Positions 9,025 to 17,692 of a DNA stretch of 64,000 nt are shown here, in pieces; the first letter of the stretch is position 1; every line of letters starts with the position of its first letter. The position numbers and the translations under genes were made by a program. This DNA is from DASVBE01 sp963770375 (lineage in GTDB: Bacteria; Actinomycetota; Actinomycetes; Streptosporangiales; Streptosporangiaceae). The notes below the pieces were generated by a model, which saw only the letters and a list, made by a program, of their open reading frames with translations, did no database searches and had not been told where the DNA came from. The DNA lies in contig CAVYPM010000013.1 in the NCBI GenBank assembly GCA_963770375.1, positions 1 through 64,000 on the forward strand. The letters run 5' to 3'.

Positions 9025-9765
9025 GTGACAGACGCAATGGCAGCCGGGACCGTCAGGCTCACTGGCCACGGCGGCGACGACATCGAGGCGTACCTGGCCC
9101 GGCCGGTTGACCGGACCGGGTTCGGGAGCGTCGTGGTGCTCCACCACATGCCCGGCTACGACGAGCCGTCGAAGGAGATCACCCGGCGGTTCGCGTCCCG
9201 GGGTTACGCGGCCCTGATGCCGAACCTGCACTACCGGGACGCCCCGGGAGCCAGCCCGGACGACGCCGCGGCGGCCTCCCGGGCCAACGGCGGCGTGCCC
9301 GACGACCGCCTGGTCGGCGACGTGAGCGCGGCGGTCAGCTACCTGAAGGCGCTGGACGGCGCGAACGGCAAGGCCGGGATCATCGGCTACTGCTCGGGCG
9401 GCCGCCAGTCGTTCCTGGCCGCCTGCAAGCTCCCGCTGGACGCGGCGGTGGACTGCTACGGCGCGGCGATCGTACGGGCCCCCGAGGGCCTGCCGATCAA
9501 GATGACGCCGATCGTGGGACTGGCCGGCGACCTGTCCTGCCCGCTGCTCGGGCTATTCGGCGAGGAGGACAAGTACCCCACGACCGACGAGACGGCCGAG
9601 CTCAGCGCGGAGCTGACCCGGCTGGGCAAGGAGCACGAGTTCCACACCTACCCGAACGCCGGGCACTCGTTCTTCTCGGTGAACCGGCCGTCCTACCGGC
9701 CGGAAGCCGCCAGCGAGGGCTGGGAACGGATCTGGGAGTTCTACGGCCGCCTGCTGGCCAGCTGA
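9025..9765 (+). CDS. dienelactone hydrolase family protein
   Basis: The 246-residue alpha/beta hydrolase shows the family triad: nucleophilic cysteine in GYCSGGRQ, aspartate around EEDKYP and histidine in YPNAGHSFF. Such enzymes open lactone rings such as 4-carboxymethylenebut-2-en-4-olide, or hydrolyse related esters, in the cytoplasm. GTG at 9025 is preceded by a GGGAGA element. The DUF6295 gene begins 13 bases after its stop, so the two form an operon, an arrangement I recall for this pair. Confidence 0.9.
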   Translation: MTDAMAAGTVRLTGHGGDDIEAYLARPVDRTGFGSVVVLHHMPGYDEPSKEITRRFASRGYAALMPNLHYRDAPGASPDDAAAASRANGGVPDDRLVGDVSAAVSYLKALDGANGKAGIIGYCSGGRQSFLAACKLPLDAAVDCYGAAIVRAPEGLPIKMTPIVGLAGDLSCPLLGLFGEEDKYPTTDETAELSAELTRLGKEHEFHTYPNAGHSFFSVNRPSYRPEAASEGWERIWEFYGRLLAS

Positions 9766-9778
9766 GGAGACGCTTGTC

Positions 9779-10042
9779 ATGTGCACGTACCTGACCGAGA
9801 AGATCGAGATCAGCGGGAGCGGCAAGGGCGCCTCGGGCTGGTTCGCGCTGCGCGGGGCCACGGTCTACTTCGACCACCCGGTGCACGCGCAGGCCGAGCA
9901 CACGCTCAACATCGACTTCGTCGACCCGGCCAAGGGGCCGTCCGCGCGGGTCGCGGTGGAGCTGACCGCGGAGTCGGCGCGGGCGCTGGCCAAGGCGATC
10001 GAGACCACGCTGGGCGCGGTGCCGGCCGGGCTGGCGGAGTAG
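9779..10042 (+). CDS. DUF6295 family small protein
   Basis: An 87-residue protein beginning MCTYLTEKIEISGSGKG, with FDHPVHAQAEHTLNIDF in the middle. I believe this is the DUF6295 family, often found next to dienelactone hydrolases; the name is from memory. No catalytic motif, signal peptide or membrane segment is visible. The histidine and cysteine near the ends could bind metal, but this is speculation. It shares a transcript with the preceding hydrolase and is followed by a hairpin at 10048-10066. Confidence 0.8.
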   Translation: MCTYLTEKIEISGSGKGASGWFALRGATVYFDHPVHAQAEHTLNIDFVDPAKGPSARVAVELTAESARALAKAIETTLGAVPAGLAE

Positions 10043-10047
10043 CGCGG

Positions 10048-10066
10048 CCGGCGCCGGGGGCGCCGG
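10048..10066. terminator. hairpin after the DUF6295 gene
   Basis: CCGGCGCC and GGCGCCGG pair perfectly across a GGG loop, followed by TTCT. It starts six bases after the stop codon and separates this operon from the dnaN-like gene. Confidence 0.65.
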
Positions 10067-10148
10067 TTCTAGCCCAGCCGGAAGGGCCCGGACTGTCGGT
10101 ACGGCGTGCCAGTATCGGCAGTGAGGTAAACGGGCGGAGGCAGCGAAA

Positions 10149-11560
10149 GTGAAGTTCCGGGTCGAGCGTGATGTGCTCGGCGAAGCAGTGTCGTGGGTGG
10201 CGCGAGCACTGCCGTCGAGGCCGGTGGTGCCGGTGCTGGCTGGGTTGCAGCTGGCCGCCGAGGACGGCTCGCTGGTGCTGTCCTGCTTCGACTACGAGGT
10301 GTCGGCCCGGGTCCGGGTGGCCGCCGAGGTGGCCGAGCCGGGGACCGCGCTGGTGCCCGGGCGCCTGCTGGCGGAGATCACCCGGAGCCTGCCGCCCCAG
10401 CCGGCCGAGTTCACCTCGGACGCCGACTCGGTCAGCCTGAGCTGCGGCGGGGCCGAGTTCACGCTGGTCGCGCTGCCGGCCGAGGAGTTCCCCGCGCTGC
10501 CCGAGCCGCCCGCCGCGGCCGGCGCGGCCGACGGCGGCGTGCTGGCCGCGGCTATCGCCCAGGTGGTGCCGGCGGCCAGCAGGGACGACACGCTGCCCAT
10601 GCTGACCGGCGTCTGCCTGGACTTCGACGGCACCACGCTGACCATGGCCGCCACCGACCGGTACCGGCTGGCGGTCCGTGAGCTGCCCTGGCAGCCGGCG
10701 TCGGACGGGCTGCGGGCGGCCGCGCTGGTGCCGGCCCGGACGCTGGCCGAGGCGGCCAGGACCATGGCCGCGGGTACTCCCGTGACGGTCGCGTTCGACG
10801 GCGGCGAGGAGGCACCGGACGGCGGGCCGCGGCCGGCCGAGGGCATGATCAGCTTCGACGACGGGACCCGGCGGCTGACCGTGCGGCTGATCGCCGGGGA
10901 GTTCATCCGGTATCAGTCCCGGTTCCCGGCCGAGTTCGGCTGCCGCGCCGAGGTGCCCGCGGCGGCGTTCACCGAGGCGGTCCGGCGGGTGTCGCTGGTC
11001 GCCGAGCGGACCACCCCGGTCCGGCTGACGTTCGGCGGCGGCGCGGTCATCATCGAGGCCCAGGCCGAGGGCCGGGCCCGGGCGATCGAGCGGGTCCGCG
11101 CCGACTTCGACGGCAGCGAGCCCGCGATCGCGTTCAACCCGCACTACCTGCTCGACGGCCTGACCGCGGCGGCGGGCCCGGTGCTGCACGCCCGGGCCGG
11201 CCAGCCCGCGGAGGGCGAGGAGCCCGCGGCAGTGGCCGGCGGCCGGGTGCGGATCGAGTTCACCAGCCCGGCCAAGCCCGCCCTGATCACCTGGGCCGGC
11301 CCCGTGCTGGCCGGTACCGAGGAGGGCGACGGCCCGCCCGCGCCGAAGAAGGCCGCGGGCAAGAAGGCGCCGGCGAAGAAGGCGGCGGGCAAGGGCGCGG
11401 CGGTCAAGGGTGCGGCGGTGCCAGCTGCAGGGGGTGCCAGCCGCGGGGGTGCCAGCCGCGAGAGCCTGCCGGGGTCAGCGCGGAGCCGGCCGCGGCGGCG
11501 GGGCCGCCGGGGTCGTTCCGCTATCTGGTCGTGCCGCTCCGGGCTCCGGCCCGGGCCTGA
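10149..11560 (+). CDS. dnaN: DNA polymerase III beta-clamp paralogue with Lys/Ala-rich insertion
   Basis: Three clamp domains are recognisable: the N-terminal FRVERDVLGEAVSWVARALP, the central ATDRYRLAVREL, and the third with EFTSPAKPALITWAG. A sliding clamp tethers polymerases and repair enzymes to DNA. Here the gene is not beside dnaA or recF, so it is probably a second, special-purpose clamp. After residue about 382 a histone-H1-like stretch (PKKAAGKKAPAKKAAGKG, about 11340-11400) and a VPAAG repeat interrupt the fold before the final strand. The canonical C-terminus FRYLVVPLRAPARA is found only if the frame shifts twice, near 11430 and 11461, ending at 11560. Without shifts the product ends in an unrelated basic tail at 11576. 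GTG start follows GGAGG. Confidence 0.8.
11417..11461 (+). repeat. three VPAAG-coding 15-bp repeats with one extra G
   Basis: The element GTGCCAGC(C/T)GC(A/C)GG(G) occurs three times at 11418, 11434 and 11449. The last two are 15 bases apart, but the first two are 16 apart because a run of five Gs carries one G too many. That extra G throws the dnaN-like frame. Confidence 0.75.
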
Positions 11561-11606
11561 CCTGGGCCAGCCCTGACCTGGGCTAGCACCGTGCCGGCGG
11601 GCGGGG

Positions 11607-12086
11607 TCAGCGGCGGCCGGAGCGGAAGATGCGGCGGACGATGCCGCGCAGCACGCCAAAGACGAGCAGCAGGATCGCGAGGCGGCCGCCGAACGGGAAC
11701 AGCGCCAGCGGGGTGATCACCGTCGACAGCAGCAGCCAGAGCACGAGCAGGCCGGCCACCATCGCCATCACGCGGGACCGCATCCGGCTGCCGCAGCCGG
11801 AACTGGCGCCCTGCCAGCCGCCGTGGTCCCGGCCCGGGTTGTACGCGTAGCGCGGGTCGCCGCGGTAGCCCGCGGTGTGCGGCAGTGCCGCGGGGGAGGG
11901 CCTGGTGGGCGGCAGGTCCTGGGTGAGGCGGTCCAGCTCGGACTGGGTGGTCGCGGCCAGCGCCTGGCCGAGGCGGTCGTTGAACTCGTCCATGGTCAGC
12001 CGGCCCTGGGCGAAGCACTCCCGCAGCTGCCGGGTGGTCACGTCCCGTTCGGCGTCACCAATACGCAGGTCCGGTCCTGAAGCCAT
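11607..12086 (-). CDS. DUF1707 domain membrane protein
   Basis: The N-terminal 55 residues (RIGDAERDVTTRQLRECFAQGRLTMDEFNDRLGQAL) are a DUF1707 SHOCT-like helical module, typical of actinobacterial membrane-associated proteins. A Pro/Gly-rich linker follows, then two hydrophobic segments (VMAMVAGLLVLWLLLSTVI and LAILLLVFGVLRGIV) and a basic tail. The module is cytoplasmic and its function is unknown. ATG at 12086 has GGAGG at good spacing. A GATATATC palindrome lies about 45 bases upstream. The gene converges on the dnaN-like gene with only 46 bases between stops. Confidence 0.88.
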   Translation of the reverse strand: MASGPDLRIGDAERDVTTRQLRECFAQGRLTMDEFNDRLGQALAATTQSELDRLTQDLPPTRPSPAALPHTAGYRGDPRYAYNPGRDHGGWQGASSGCGSRMRSRVMAMVAGLLVLWLLLSTVITPLALFPFGGRLAILLLVFGVLRGIVRRIFRSGRR

Positions 12087-12127
12087 CCGATCCTCCGTAC
12101 GCCGCGTGCCATTGCTGCCAGGAAAAA

Positions 12128-12137
12128 GATATATCTC
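12128..12137. promoter_or_regulatory. AT-rich palindrome upstream of DUF1707 gene
   Basis: AGATATATCT is a perfect 10-bp palindrome inside an A-rich stretch, 42 bases before the start codon. It could be an operator or hold the -10 element. The second DUF1707 gene also has a related GATATGTC sequence just upstream. Confidence 0.4.
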
Positions 12138-12212
12138 GTTTGGCGGTGCCGCAAGCTGGGAGCCTGTCTTGCCGGTTATTCGTGATTCGTGGCGCGGGTC
12201 CCGGCGGCCGGG

Positions 12213-12689
12213 TCAGCTGGCGGGCGAATCAGCGATCACGGCGGGTACCGAGACTTTGCCCGCCTTGGCGAACACCAGGGTCAGCGTGATCTGCGTGCCG
12301 CCCGGCAGCGCCCGGGCGCCGGTGATCGTCAGGTGCGCGCCGTTCGGCACCAGCCGGAGGGTGGCGTGGGAGGGGACCGGGATGTCGGGCACGGTGCGCA
12401 TGGCCGAGGAGCCGGCCGCCGGGGCCCTGAAGGTGACCGTGCCGCCCTCGCTGGTCCGGGCCGAGACCAGCCGGTCGGCCGGGCCGTTGTTCCTGATGTC
12501 GAGGTAGGCATCGGCGCGCCCGGGGTCGGCCGGGAGCGGGATGGACGCCCCGGAGACGTGGATGCTGCCGCCGGCGCCCACGGCGTGCCCGCAGGCGGTC
12601 AGCAGCGCGGCGCTGACCGCCAGGAGGCAGGCCGCCGGGGTGGCCCGTACCAGGGCCAGGCCGCCCCGGAGGCGGCTCGCTCCGCGCAT
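12213..12689 (-). CDS. copper chaperone PCu(A)C-like lipoprotein
   Basis: A signal peptide ends in the lipobox LLTACGHAVG, so the mature protein is a membrane-anchored lipoprotein. The rest matches the PCu(A)C fold: DAYLDIRNNGPADRLVSART, SSAMRTVP, ATLRLVPNGAHLTITG and ITLTLVFAKAG. In the family, Met and His residues bind Cu(I) for cytochrome oxidase assembly; here only one of the usual Met/His pairs is obvious, so copper binding is uncertain. I start at ATG 12689 because GGAGG lies 8 bases upstream; ATG 12719 is an alternative that would lengthen the leader by ten residues. Confidence 0.82.
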   Translation of the reverse strand: MRGASRLRGGLALVRATPAACLLAVSAALLTACGHAVGAGGSIHVSGASIPLPADPGRADAYLDIRNNGPADRLVSARTSEGGTVTFRAPAAGSSAMRTVPDIPVPSHATLRLVPNGAHLTITGARALPGGTQITLTLVFAKAGKVSVPAVIADSPAS

Positions 12690-12780
12690 GATCCCTGCCT
12701 CCGTTCGCCCGCTGCTCATGGTCTCACGGTCAGCGGGTCGGTCCGGCCGCCAAGCCGGGCCGGCTGGCCGGCGGGGGCGG

Positions 12781-14382
12781 TCAGGAGAAGTCGCGGAATG
12801 CGGGCCAGGTCTGGGACCAGGGCTTGCGCAGGCCGCTGACCAGGTAGACCGGCGTGCCCTGCTCGTCGTCGTCGACGCCGAGGCCGTTGCGGAACGTGGC
12901 CAGCTGGCGGACCTGGCGGAACTCCTGGTGCAGCAGGGCCGGGTCCAGGCCGATCGCCAGGGCGGAGGTGGCGCTCGCCGGGGGCGGGCCCCAGAACCAG
13001 AAGCTGTTCTGGCCGCTGTAGGCGGCCGGCAGGCCGTACCCGGCGCCGTACCTGGCGATCGCCCCGGCCTCACCGTAGTTGGCGGTCAGGATCGTGGTGT
13101 GCTCCCGCTGCGCGGCGGGCAGCGCGTGGTACTCGCGGGCGATCAGGGCCACCTGGCGCGGCCAGCCGATGGTCTCGGCCAGGTCGTAGTTGATCTTCTG
13201 CAGCGGCACCGTGTGCAGGGCGGCGGCGGGCAGCAGCGGCAGCGCGACCAGCGCGCCGATCGCCCCGGCGGCCACTATGACGGTCATCCGCGCGGCCAGC
13301 CGGCTGGGCAGGGCGTTCAGCGGCATTAGTGCAGTCAGCCGGGCGCCGGCCGGCACCGCCCCGGCGGCGAACAGGAACACGTAGATCCCGCCCGGGTAGT
13401 ACGGCTTGCCGCCGAGAACGAACTGGAGCACCAGTACCGCCGCGCAGGCGATCCCCACCGGCCGGAACGTGCGGCCCGCCGCGCTGCGCAGCGACCAGAC
13501 CAGGCCCGCGATCCACAGCGGGGTGACCGCAATGCCGGTGTAGACCACCTGGGCGATCCAGTACACCGCCCGGTTGTGCCCGGCCTCGCCCTGCAGGTGG
13601 CGGAACACGGCCAGGTTCGGCCAGCCGTGCATCGCCTGCCAGATCACGTCCGGCGCGCACAGCGCCGCGGCGATGACCGCGCCGGCCACGAGCCACCGGC
13701 TGCGCAGCAGCGGGCGGGCCGTCGCGGTGGCGCCCGGCCCCGCTAGCAGGATCCCGGCCAGCAGCGCCGCGGCCAGGAACGCGATGTTCCACTTCGCGGC
13801 CAGGCCCACGCCCACCGTGATCCCGATGGGCAGCCACCAGCGCGGATCCCGGCTTTCCAGCAGCCGGACGGACAGGTACAGGGTGACCGCCCAGGCCAGC
13901 ATGTCCGGGGTCGTGGTGGTCAGCAGGTGCAGCGCGCCCAGGTACTCGGCGCAGGTCGCGGTGGCCAGCGCGGCGAGCAGCTGGCCGGCCCGGTTCGCGC
14001 CGAGACGCCGGCTGATCGCGCCGGTCAGCAGCACCAGCACGCCGAGCGCCAGGGCGGGCAGCACCCGCAGCCCGGTCAGCGTGCCGCCGGTGGCCAGCGA
14101 CGACAGCCGGGCCAGCAGCGGGGTCAGCGCGGGCTGGTCCACGTACCCGAACGACAGATGCTGCCCGGCGGACAGGAAGTACAGCTCGTCGCGGTGATAC
14201 CCGTACCGCGCGCTGACCGCCAGCTCCACCGCGACCGCCGCGGCCGCGATGACCGCCAGGCCCACCCGCGGCGCGGCCGCCCGCGTACCCGGCGCTGTGC
14301 CCGCGGCGGCGGGACTGGTCCGATCCTGCTGTCCGGCCACGGGCGACGGCCCTGGCTGCGGGACCGGCTCTGCGGCGGGCAT
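12781..14382 (-). CDS. ArnT/PMT-like glycosyltransferase (GT39 type), membrane
   Basis: The protein has a long Pro/Ala-rich cytoplasmic N-terminus and then about eleven transmembrane helices. The first periplasmic loop has YGYHRDELYFL and GYVDQPALTPLLARL, the acidic signature of PMT_2/ArnT-like glycosyltransferases that move a sugar from a polyprenyl-phosphate donor to an outer acceptor. A soluble C-terminal domain follows (TILTANYGEAGAIARYG), as is common in actinobacterial members. I use ATG 14382 (MPAAEPVPQ); the frame stays open to 14646 but with no family-like sequence. The kinase gene diverges about 340 bases away. Confidence 0.85.
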   Translation of the reverse strand: MPAAEPVPQPGPSPVAGQQDRTSPAAAGTAPGTRAAAPRVGLAVIAAAAVAVELAVSARYGYHRDELYFLSAGQHLSFGYVDQPALTPLLARLSSLATGGTLTGLRVLPALALGVLVLLTGAISRRLGANRAGQLLAALATATCAEYLGALHLLTTTTPDMLAWAVTLYLSVRLLESRDPRWWLPIGITVGVGLAAKWNIAFLAAALLAGILLAGPGATATARPLLRSRWLVAGAVIAAALCAPDVIWQAMHGWPNLAVFRHLQGEAGHNRAVYWIAQVVYTGIAVTPLWIAGLVWSLRSAAGRTFRPVGIACAAVLVLQFVLGGKPYYPGGIYVFLFAAGAVPAGARLTALMPLNALPSRLAARMTVIVAAGAIGALVALPLLPAAALHTVPLQKINYDLAETIGWPRQVALIAREYHALPAAQREHTTILTANYGEAGAIARYGAGYGLPAAYSGQNSFWFWGPPPASATSALAIGLDPALLHQEFRQVRQLATFRNGLGVDDDEQGTPVYLVSGLRKPWSQTWPAFRDFS

Positions 14383-14718
14383 GCCTGAAACGGTAAGGCT
14401 TTCGCCCGTCCGGGCGAGCCGCCGCAACGCTGTGATGAAGGGCCGGCCACGCTGGGCGGTGGCCGGGCGGCGCCGGGGGGACGGGTCAGGCGGCCGGGGA
14501 GGCGCGGCAGCCGGAGTGGCGGAGAAGGGAAGGCTCATGGCCGCCATCGTCGTCGGCCGGGGCGGGCTCGCGCGTCGGGCGGGGAACCGAAATTGGGGGT
14601 GCGACTTGGGGAGGAGCGGCAGGCCGCCAGGACCGTCCCGGCTCATCCGGTGGTCGCAGCGGGCAGATCAGCCGCGCGGGCGATCCCGGCGGGCCAGGGC
14701 CGCCAATACGATCGGGGC

Positions 14719-16088
14719 GTGAAGTTTCCGGCGCGGTCGGCAGCCGCGGACCCGCGCGTGCAGGACACCGCGCTGGCCCTGGCGCTGACCGCCGCCGACC
14801 TCGCGGTCACCTTCTACTACCGCCATCAGCTGCACCCGCTGGGCGTGGCCCTGGCGCTGGTCGCGGCCGAGAACCTGCCGCTGATGTTCCGCCGGGCGCA
14901 TCCGCTGATCGTGCTGACCATCATCGGCGGCGCGCGGGTGGCCTACGACGTGATCGGCCTGGGCTACGCGCCGCTGCCGCTCGGCCCGGCCATCGCCTTC
15001 TACACGGTGCTGAACCGGTGCCGGCCCCGGGCCTGCGTGATCAGCTGCGTCCTTGCCCTCACCGCGATCACGATCTCGGAGCTTCAGCCGGGCCACAACC
15101 AGCCCTATGACCTCGTCGTGGCCGTCCTGATCTTCGTCGCCTCCGGCATGGCCGGGCTGCTCGGCCGCACCCGGCGGGCCTACCTGGAGGAGACCGAGGC
15201 GCGCGCGGCCCGGGCCGAGGCGCAGCGGGACCGGGAGTCGGCCCGCGCCGCGGCCGCGGAGCGGGCCAGGATCGCCCGGGAGCTGCACGACGTGGTGGCC
15301 CACCACGTCAGCCTGATGGCGGTCCAGGCCGAGGCCGCGGCGTCGCTGCTGCCGGGCCGCCCGGCCCAGGCCCGGCAGTCCGTCGAGATCATCGGGGACA
15401 CCGCCCGGCAGGCCCTGGCCGAGCTTCGCCGCCTGCTCGGCGTGCTGCGCGGCCCGGCCGAGGAGATCGAGACCGAGCCGTCGCCGTCGCTCAGCGAGCT
15501 CGGCGCCGTACTGGACCAGGTCCGCGCGGCCGGGCTGCCGGTCGAGTTCCGCACCGGCGGCCAGCCCGCTGCCCTGGCTCCCGGGGTGGAGCTGACCGCG
15601 TACCGGATCGTCCAGGAGGCGCTGACGAACACGCTCAAGCACGCCCCGGCCAGCCAGGCCGTGGTCACGCTGGCCTACGAGCCGGACTTCATCACCGTGA
15701 CCGTGGCCAACTCCGGCCCCGCCGCCCCCGCACTGGCTGCGATGCCCGCCGCCGGGCCCGACCGGGTCCCGGCCCAGGCCGCCGCGCCGTCCAGGCCGCC
15801 GCGCCGTCCCCGGCCGCCGAACCGGTCCCGTCCCTGGCGCCGCCGCCGGACCAGGCCGCGCCCGCCCCGGCTCCGTCGCCGGCCTCCGCCGCGCCGTCTG
15901 CGGCTGTGGCCCGGCTGCTGGCGGTGGCCGGCGTCCGGCCCGTGGCGGCTCGCGAGGGGGCCGCCGCCCGGGCCGGGTTCGGGCTGGCCGGCATCGCCGA
16001 GCGGGTCGCGTCCTGCGGCGGGAACCTGTCCGCCGGGCCCGCCCCGGACGGCGGGTTCGCGGTGACCGCCCGGCTGCCGGCCCGGTGA
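14719..16088 (+). CDS. sensor histidine kinase, HisKA_3; frame broken by tandem duplication
   Basis: Four or five N-terminal transmembrane helices are followed by a coiled coil and the phosphoacceptor motif RIARELHDVVAHHVSLMAV. The N box is VQEALTNTLKHAP. A disordered Ala/Pro linker then separates it from the glycine box GFGLAGIAERVASCGG and the end TARLPAR. The frame breaks inside the linker, where CAGGCCGCCGCGCCGTC is repeated in tandem at 15775-15808. Deleting one 17-bp copy gives an uninterrupted reading through to the stop at 16088. Without this the product ends in an arginine-rich tail and lacks the lid. GTG start at 14719. The regulator gene overlaps its stop by four bases. Confidence 0.85.
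15775..15808 (+). repeat. 17-bp perfect tandem duplication inside kinase gene
   Basis: CAGGCCGCCGCGCCGTC occurs twice without spacer. Seventeen is not a multiple of three, and the extra copy exactly explains the change of frame in the kinase. Confidence 0.9.
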
Positions 16089-16795
16089 CCGCCGCCGTGA
16101 CCTCCTCGGGGCCGCCCGGGCCGATCCGGGTGCTGGTCGCCGACGACCAGGAGCTGGTCCGGTCCGGGTTCTGCGTGATCCTCGACGCCGCGGACGGCAT
16201 CACCGTGGTCGGCGAGGCCGCCAACGGCCGCCTGGCCGTGGCCGGCGCCGCCGAGCAGCAGCCGGACGTGGTGCTGATGGACGTGCGGATGCCGGAGATG
16301 GACGGGCTCGAAGCCACCCGGCTGATCACCGGCGGCGCCGGGCCCCGGCCGAAGGTGGTCATGCTCACCACGTTCGACCTCGACGACTACGTCTACGCCG
16401 CGCTGCGGGCCGGGGCCAGCGGCTTCCTGCTCAAGGACGCGCCGCGGCACGACCTGATCGCCGCGGTACGCGCCGCCGCGGCCGGCAACGCACTGCTCGC
16501 CCCGACCGTGACCCGGCGGCTCATCGAGCGGTTCGCCCGGCTGCCCGCCGAGCTGGCCCCGGCCCCGTCCCAGCTGGCCGCGCTGACCGCACGGGAGCGG
16601 GACATCCTGCTCCAGGTGGCCAGGGGCCGCAGCAACGCCGAGATCGCCGCCGCGCTGTTCCTCAGCGAGGCGACCGTGAAGACCCACATCGGCCATGTGC
16701 TGGCCAAGCTCAGCCTGCGCGACCGGGTGCAGGCCGTGATCCTGGCCTACGAGGCAGGCATCGTCGTCCCCGGCGAGCACCCGGGCGCCGGCTGA
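16085..16795 (+). CDS. LuxR/NarL-family response regulator
   Basis: The receiver domain shows VLVADDQELVR, the phosphoacceptor in VVLMDVRMPEMDG and lysine in FLLKDAP; the C-terminal LuxR helix-turn-helix is LTARERDILLQVARGRSNAEIAAALFLSEATVKTHI. It is the partner of the preceding kinase: its GTG start overlaps the kinase stop in GTGA, the usual sign of coupled translation. If the kinase is truly truncated this regulator may be orphaned. No target site could be assigned. Confidence 0.95.
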   Translation: MTAAVTSSGPPGPIRVLVADDQELVRSGFCVILDAADGITVVGEAANGRLAVAGAAEQQPDVVLMDVRMPEMDGLEATRLITGGAGPRPKVVMLTTFDLDDYVYAALRAGASGFLLKDAPRHDLIAAVRAAAAGNALLAPTVTRRLIERFARLPAELAPAPSQLAALTARERDILLQVARGRSNAEIAAALFLSEATVKTHIGHVLAKLSLRDRVQAVILAYEAGIVVPGEHPGAG

Positions 16796-16815
16796 CCGCG
16801 AGGTTGTCAACCAGG

Positions 16816-17475
16816 TCAGGAATCCACGGCGCCGGGCCGGACCGGGGCGACGTTCAGGACCGTGACGTCCTTCGCCGTGGCCGCGCAGGTCTTGCTGGTG
16901 AAGTTCAGGAACACCGGCTCAGTCTGGTTCGGCGGGTAGACCTTCAGCCAGTGCGCGGTGGTCAGCTGGCACTTGGCCGGCGGGAAGTTCAGCGCCTGCA
17001 CGACCTGCAGGGTGGCGTGCGCCACCCCGCCCGGGGCCAGGGTCACGGTCTGCCTCGGCGCGTCGGAGTTGCGGGTCGCGGCGTGGCCGATCTGGCTGCC
17101 GCCTATCCCGGTCACGAACGAGACCCCGGGGAAGCCGAACAGCGTGCAGGCCGAGCCGGAGGTGTTCGTGAAGACGAGCGGGTAGTACACGCTGCCCGCG
17201 GCGCCGTTGCCGGTCCCGATGGACAGGTGCAGCGCGCTGGTCGGGCAGGCCCCGGGCTCGCCTGGCCCGGGAGAGCCGCTCTTCGTCGGGGTGGCGGACC
17301 CGGATCCGCCGCCCCCGGACCCGGTGGGCGTGGGTGTGGGCGTGACCGTCACCGTCTTGGTCACGGTGGGAGCCGCGGCCGGCGAGCCCGATGGGCCACA
17401 GGCCGTGGCCAGCAGCGCGATGCCGGCCAGCACCGCGGCCGTGATCAGGCGCCGCGGAACGCGCAGAGACGTCAC
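16816..17475 (-). CDS. DUF4232 lipoprotein
   Basis: A signal peptide with lipobox LLATACGPSG leads to a Thr/Pro/Gly-rich linker (TVTVTPTPTPTG) and a C-terminal DUF4232-like beta domain of about 130 residues beginning CPTSALHLSIG, with GSVYYPLVFTNTSGSACTLFGFPGVSFV. Cysteine pairs suggest disulfides outside the cell. The family is common in actinobacteria and has no known function. The gene converges on the response regulator gene and diverges from the gamma-glutamyltransferase gene across about 217 bases. Confidence 0.85.
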   Translation of the reverse strand: MTSLRVPRRLITAAVLAGIALLATACGPSGSPAAAPTVTKTVTVTPTPTPTGSGGGGSGSATPTKSGSPGPGEPGACPTSALHLSIGTGNGAAGSVYYPLVFTNTSGSACTLFGFPGVSFVTGIGGSQIGHAATRNSDAPRQTVTLAPGGVAHATLQVVQALNFPPAKCQLTTAHWLKVYPPNQTEPVFLNFTSKTCAATAKDVTVLNVAPVRPGAVDS

Positions 17476-17692
17476 GGTGACCTCTTTTCCCCGTCTGGCG
17501 GCTCATTATCAGCCGCGCCCCTTAGACGGCGGCGCAGGCGCGCCGGTTGCAGCAACCCCCGTCGGCCGGGCCGCAGGCCCGGCAATAGCCGCGGTTCCCC
17601 GCATTTGCCGCAAATTGCCGCAGGTGGGCATGCGGTTTCCGGGTCACAGGAGGGTAACGTCATGATGATCCCATCTCGCGCAGGAGGCGCCC

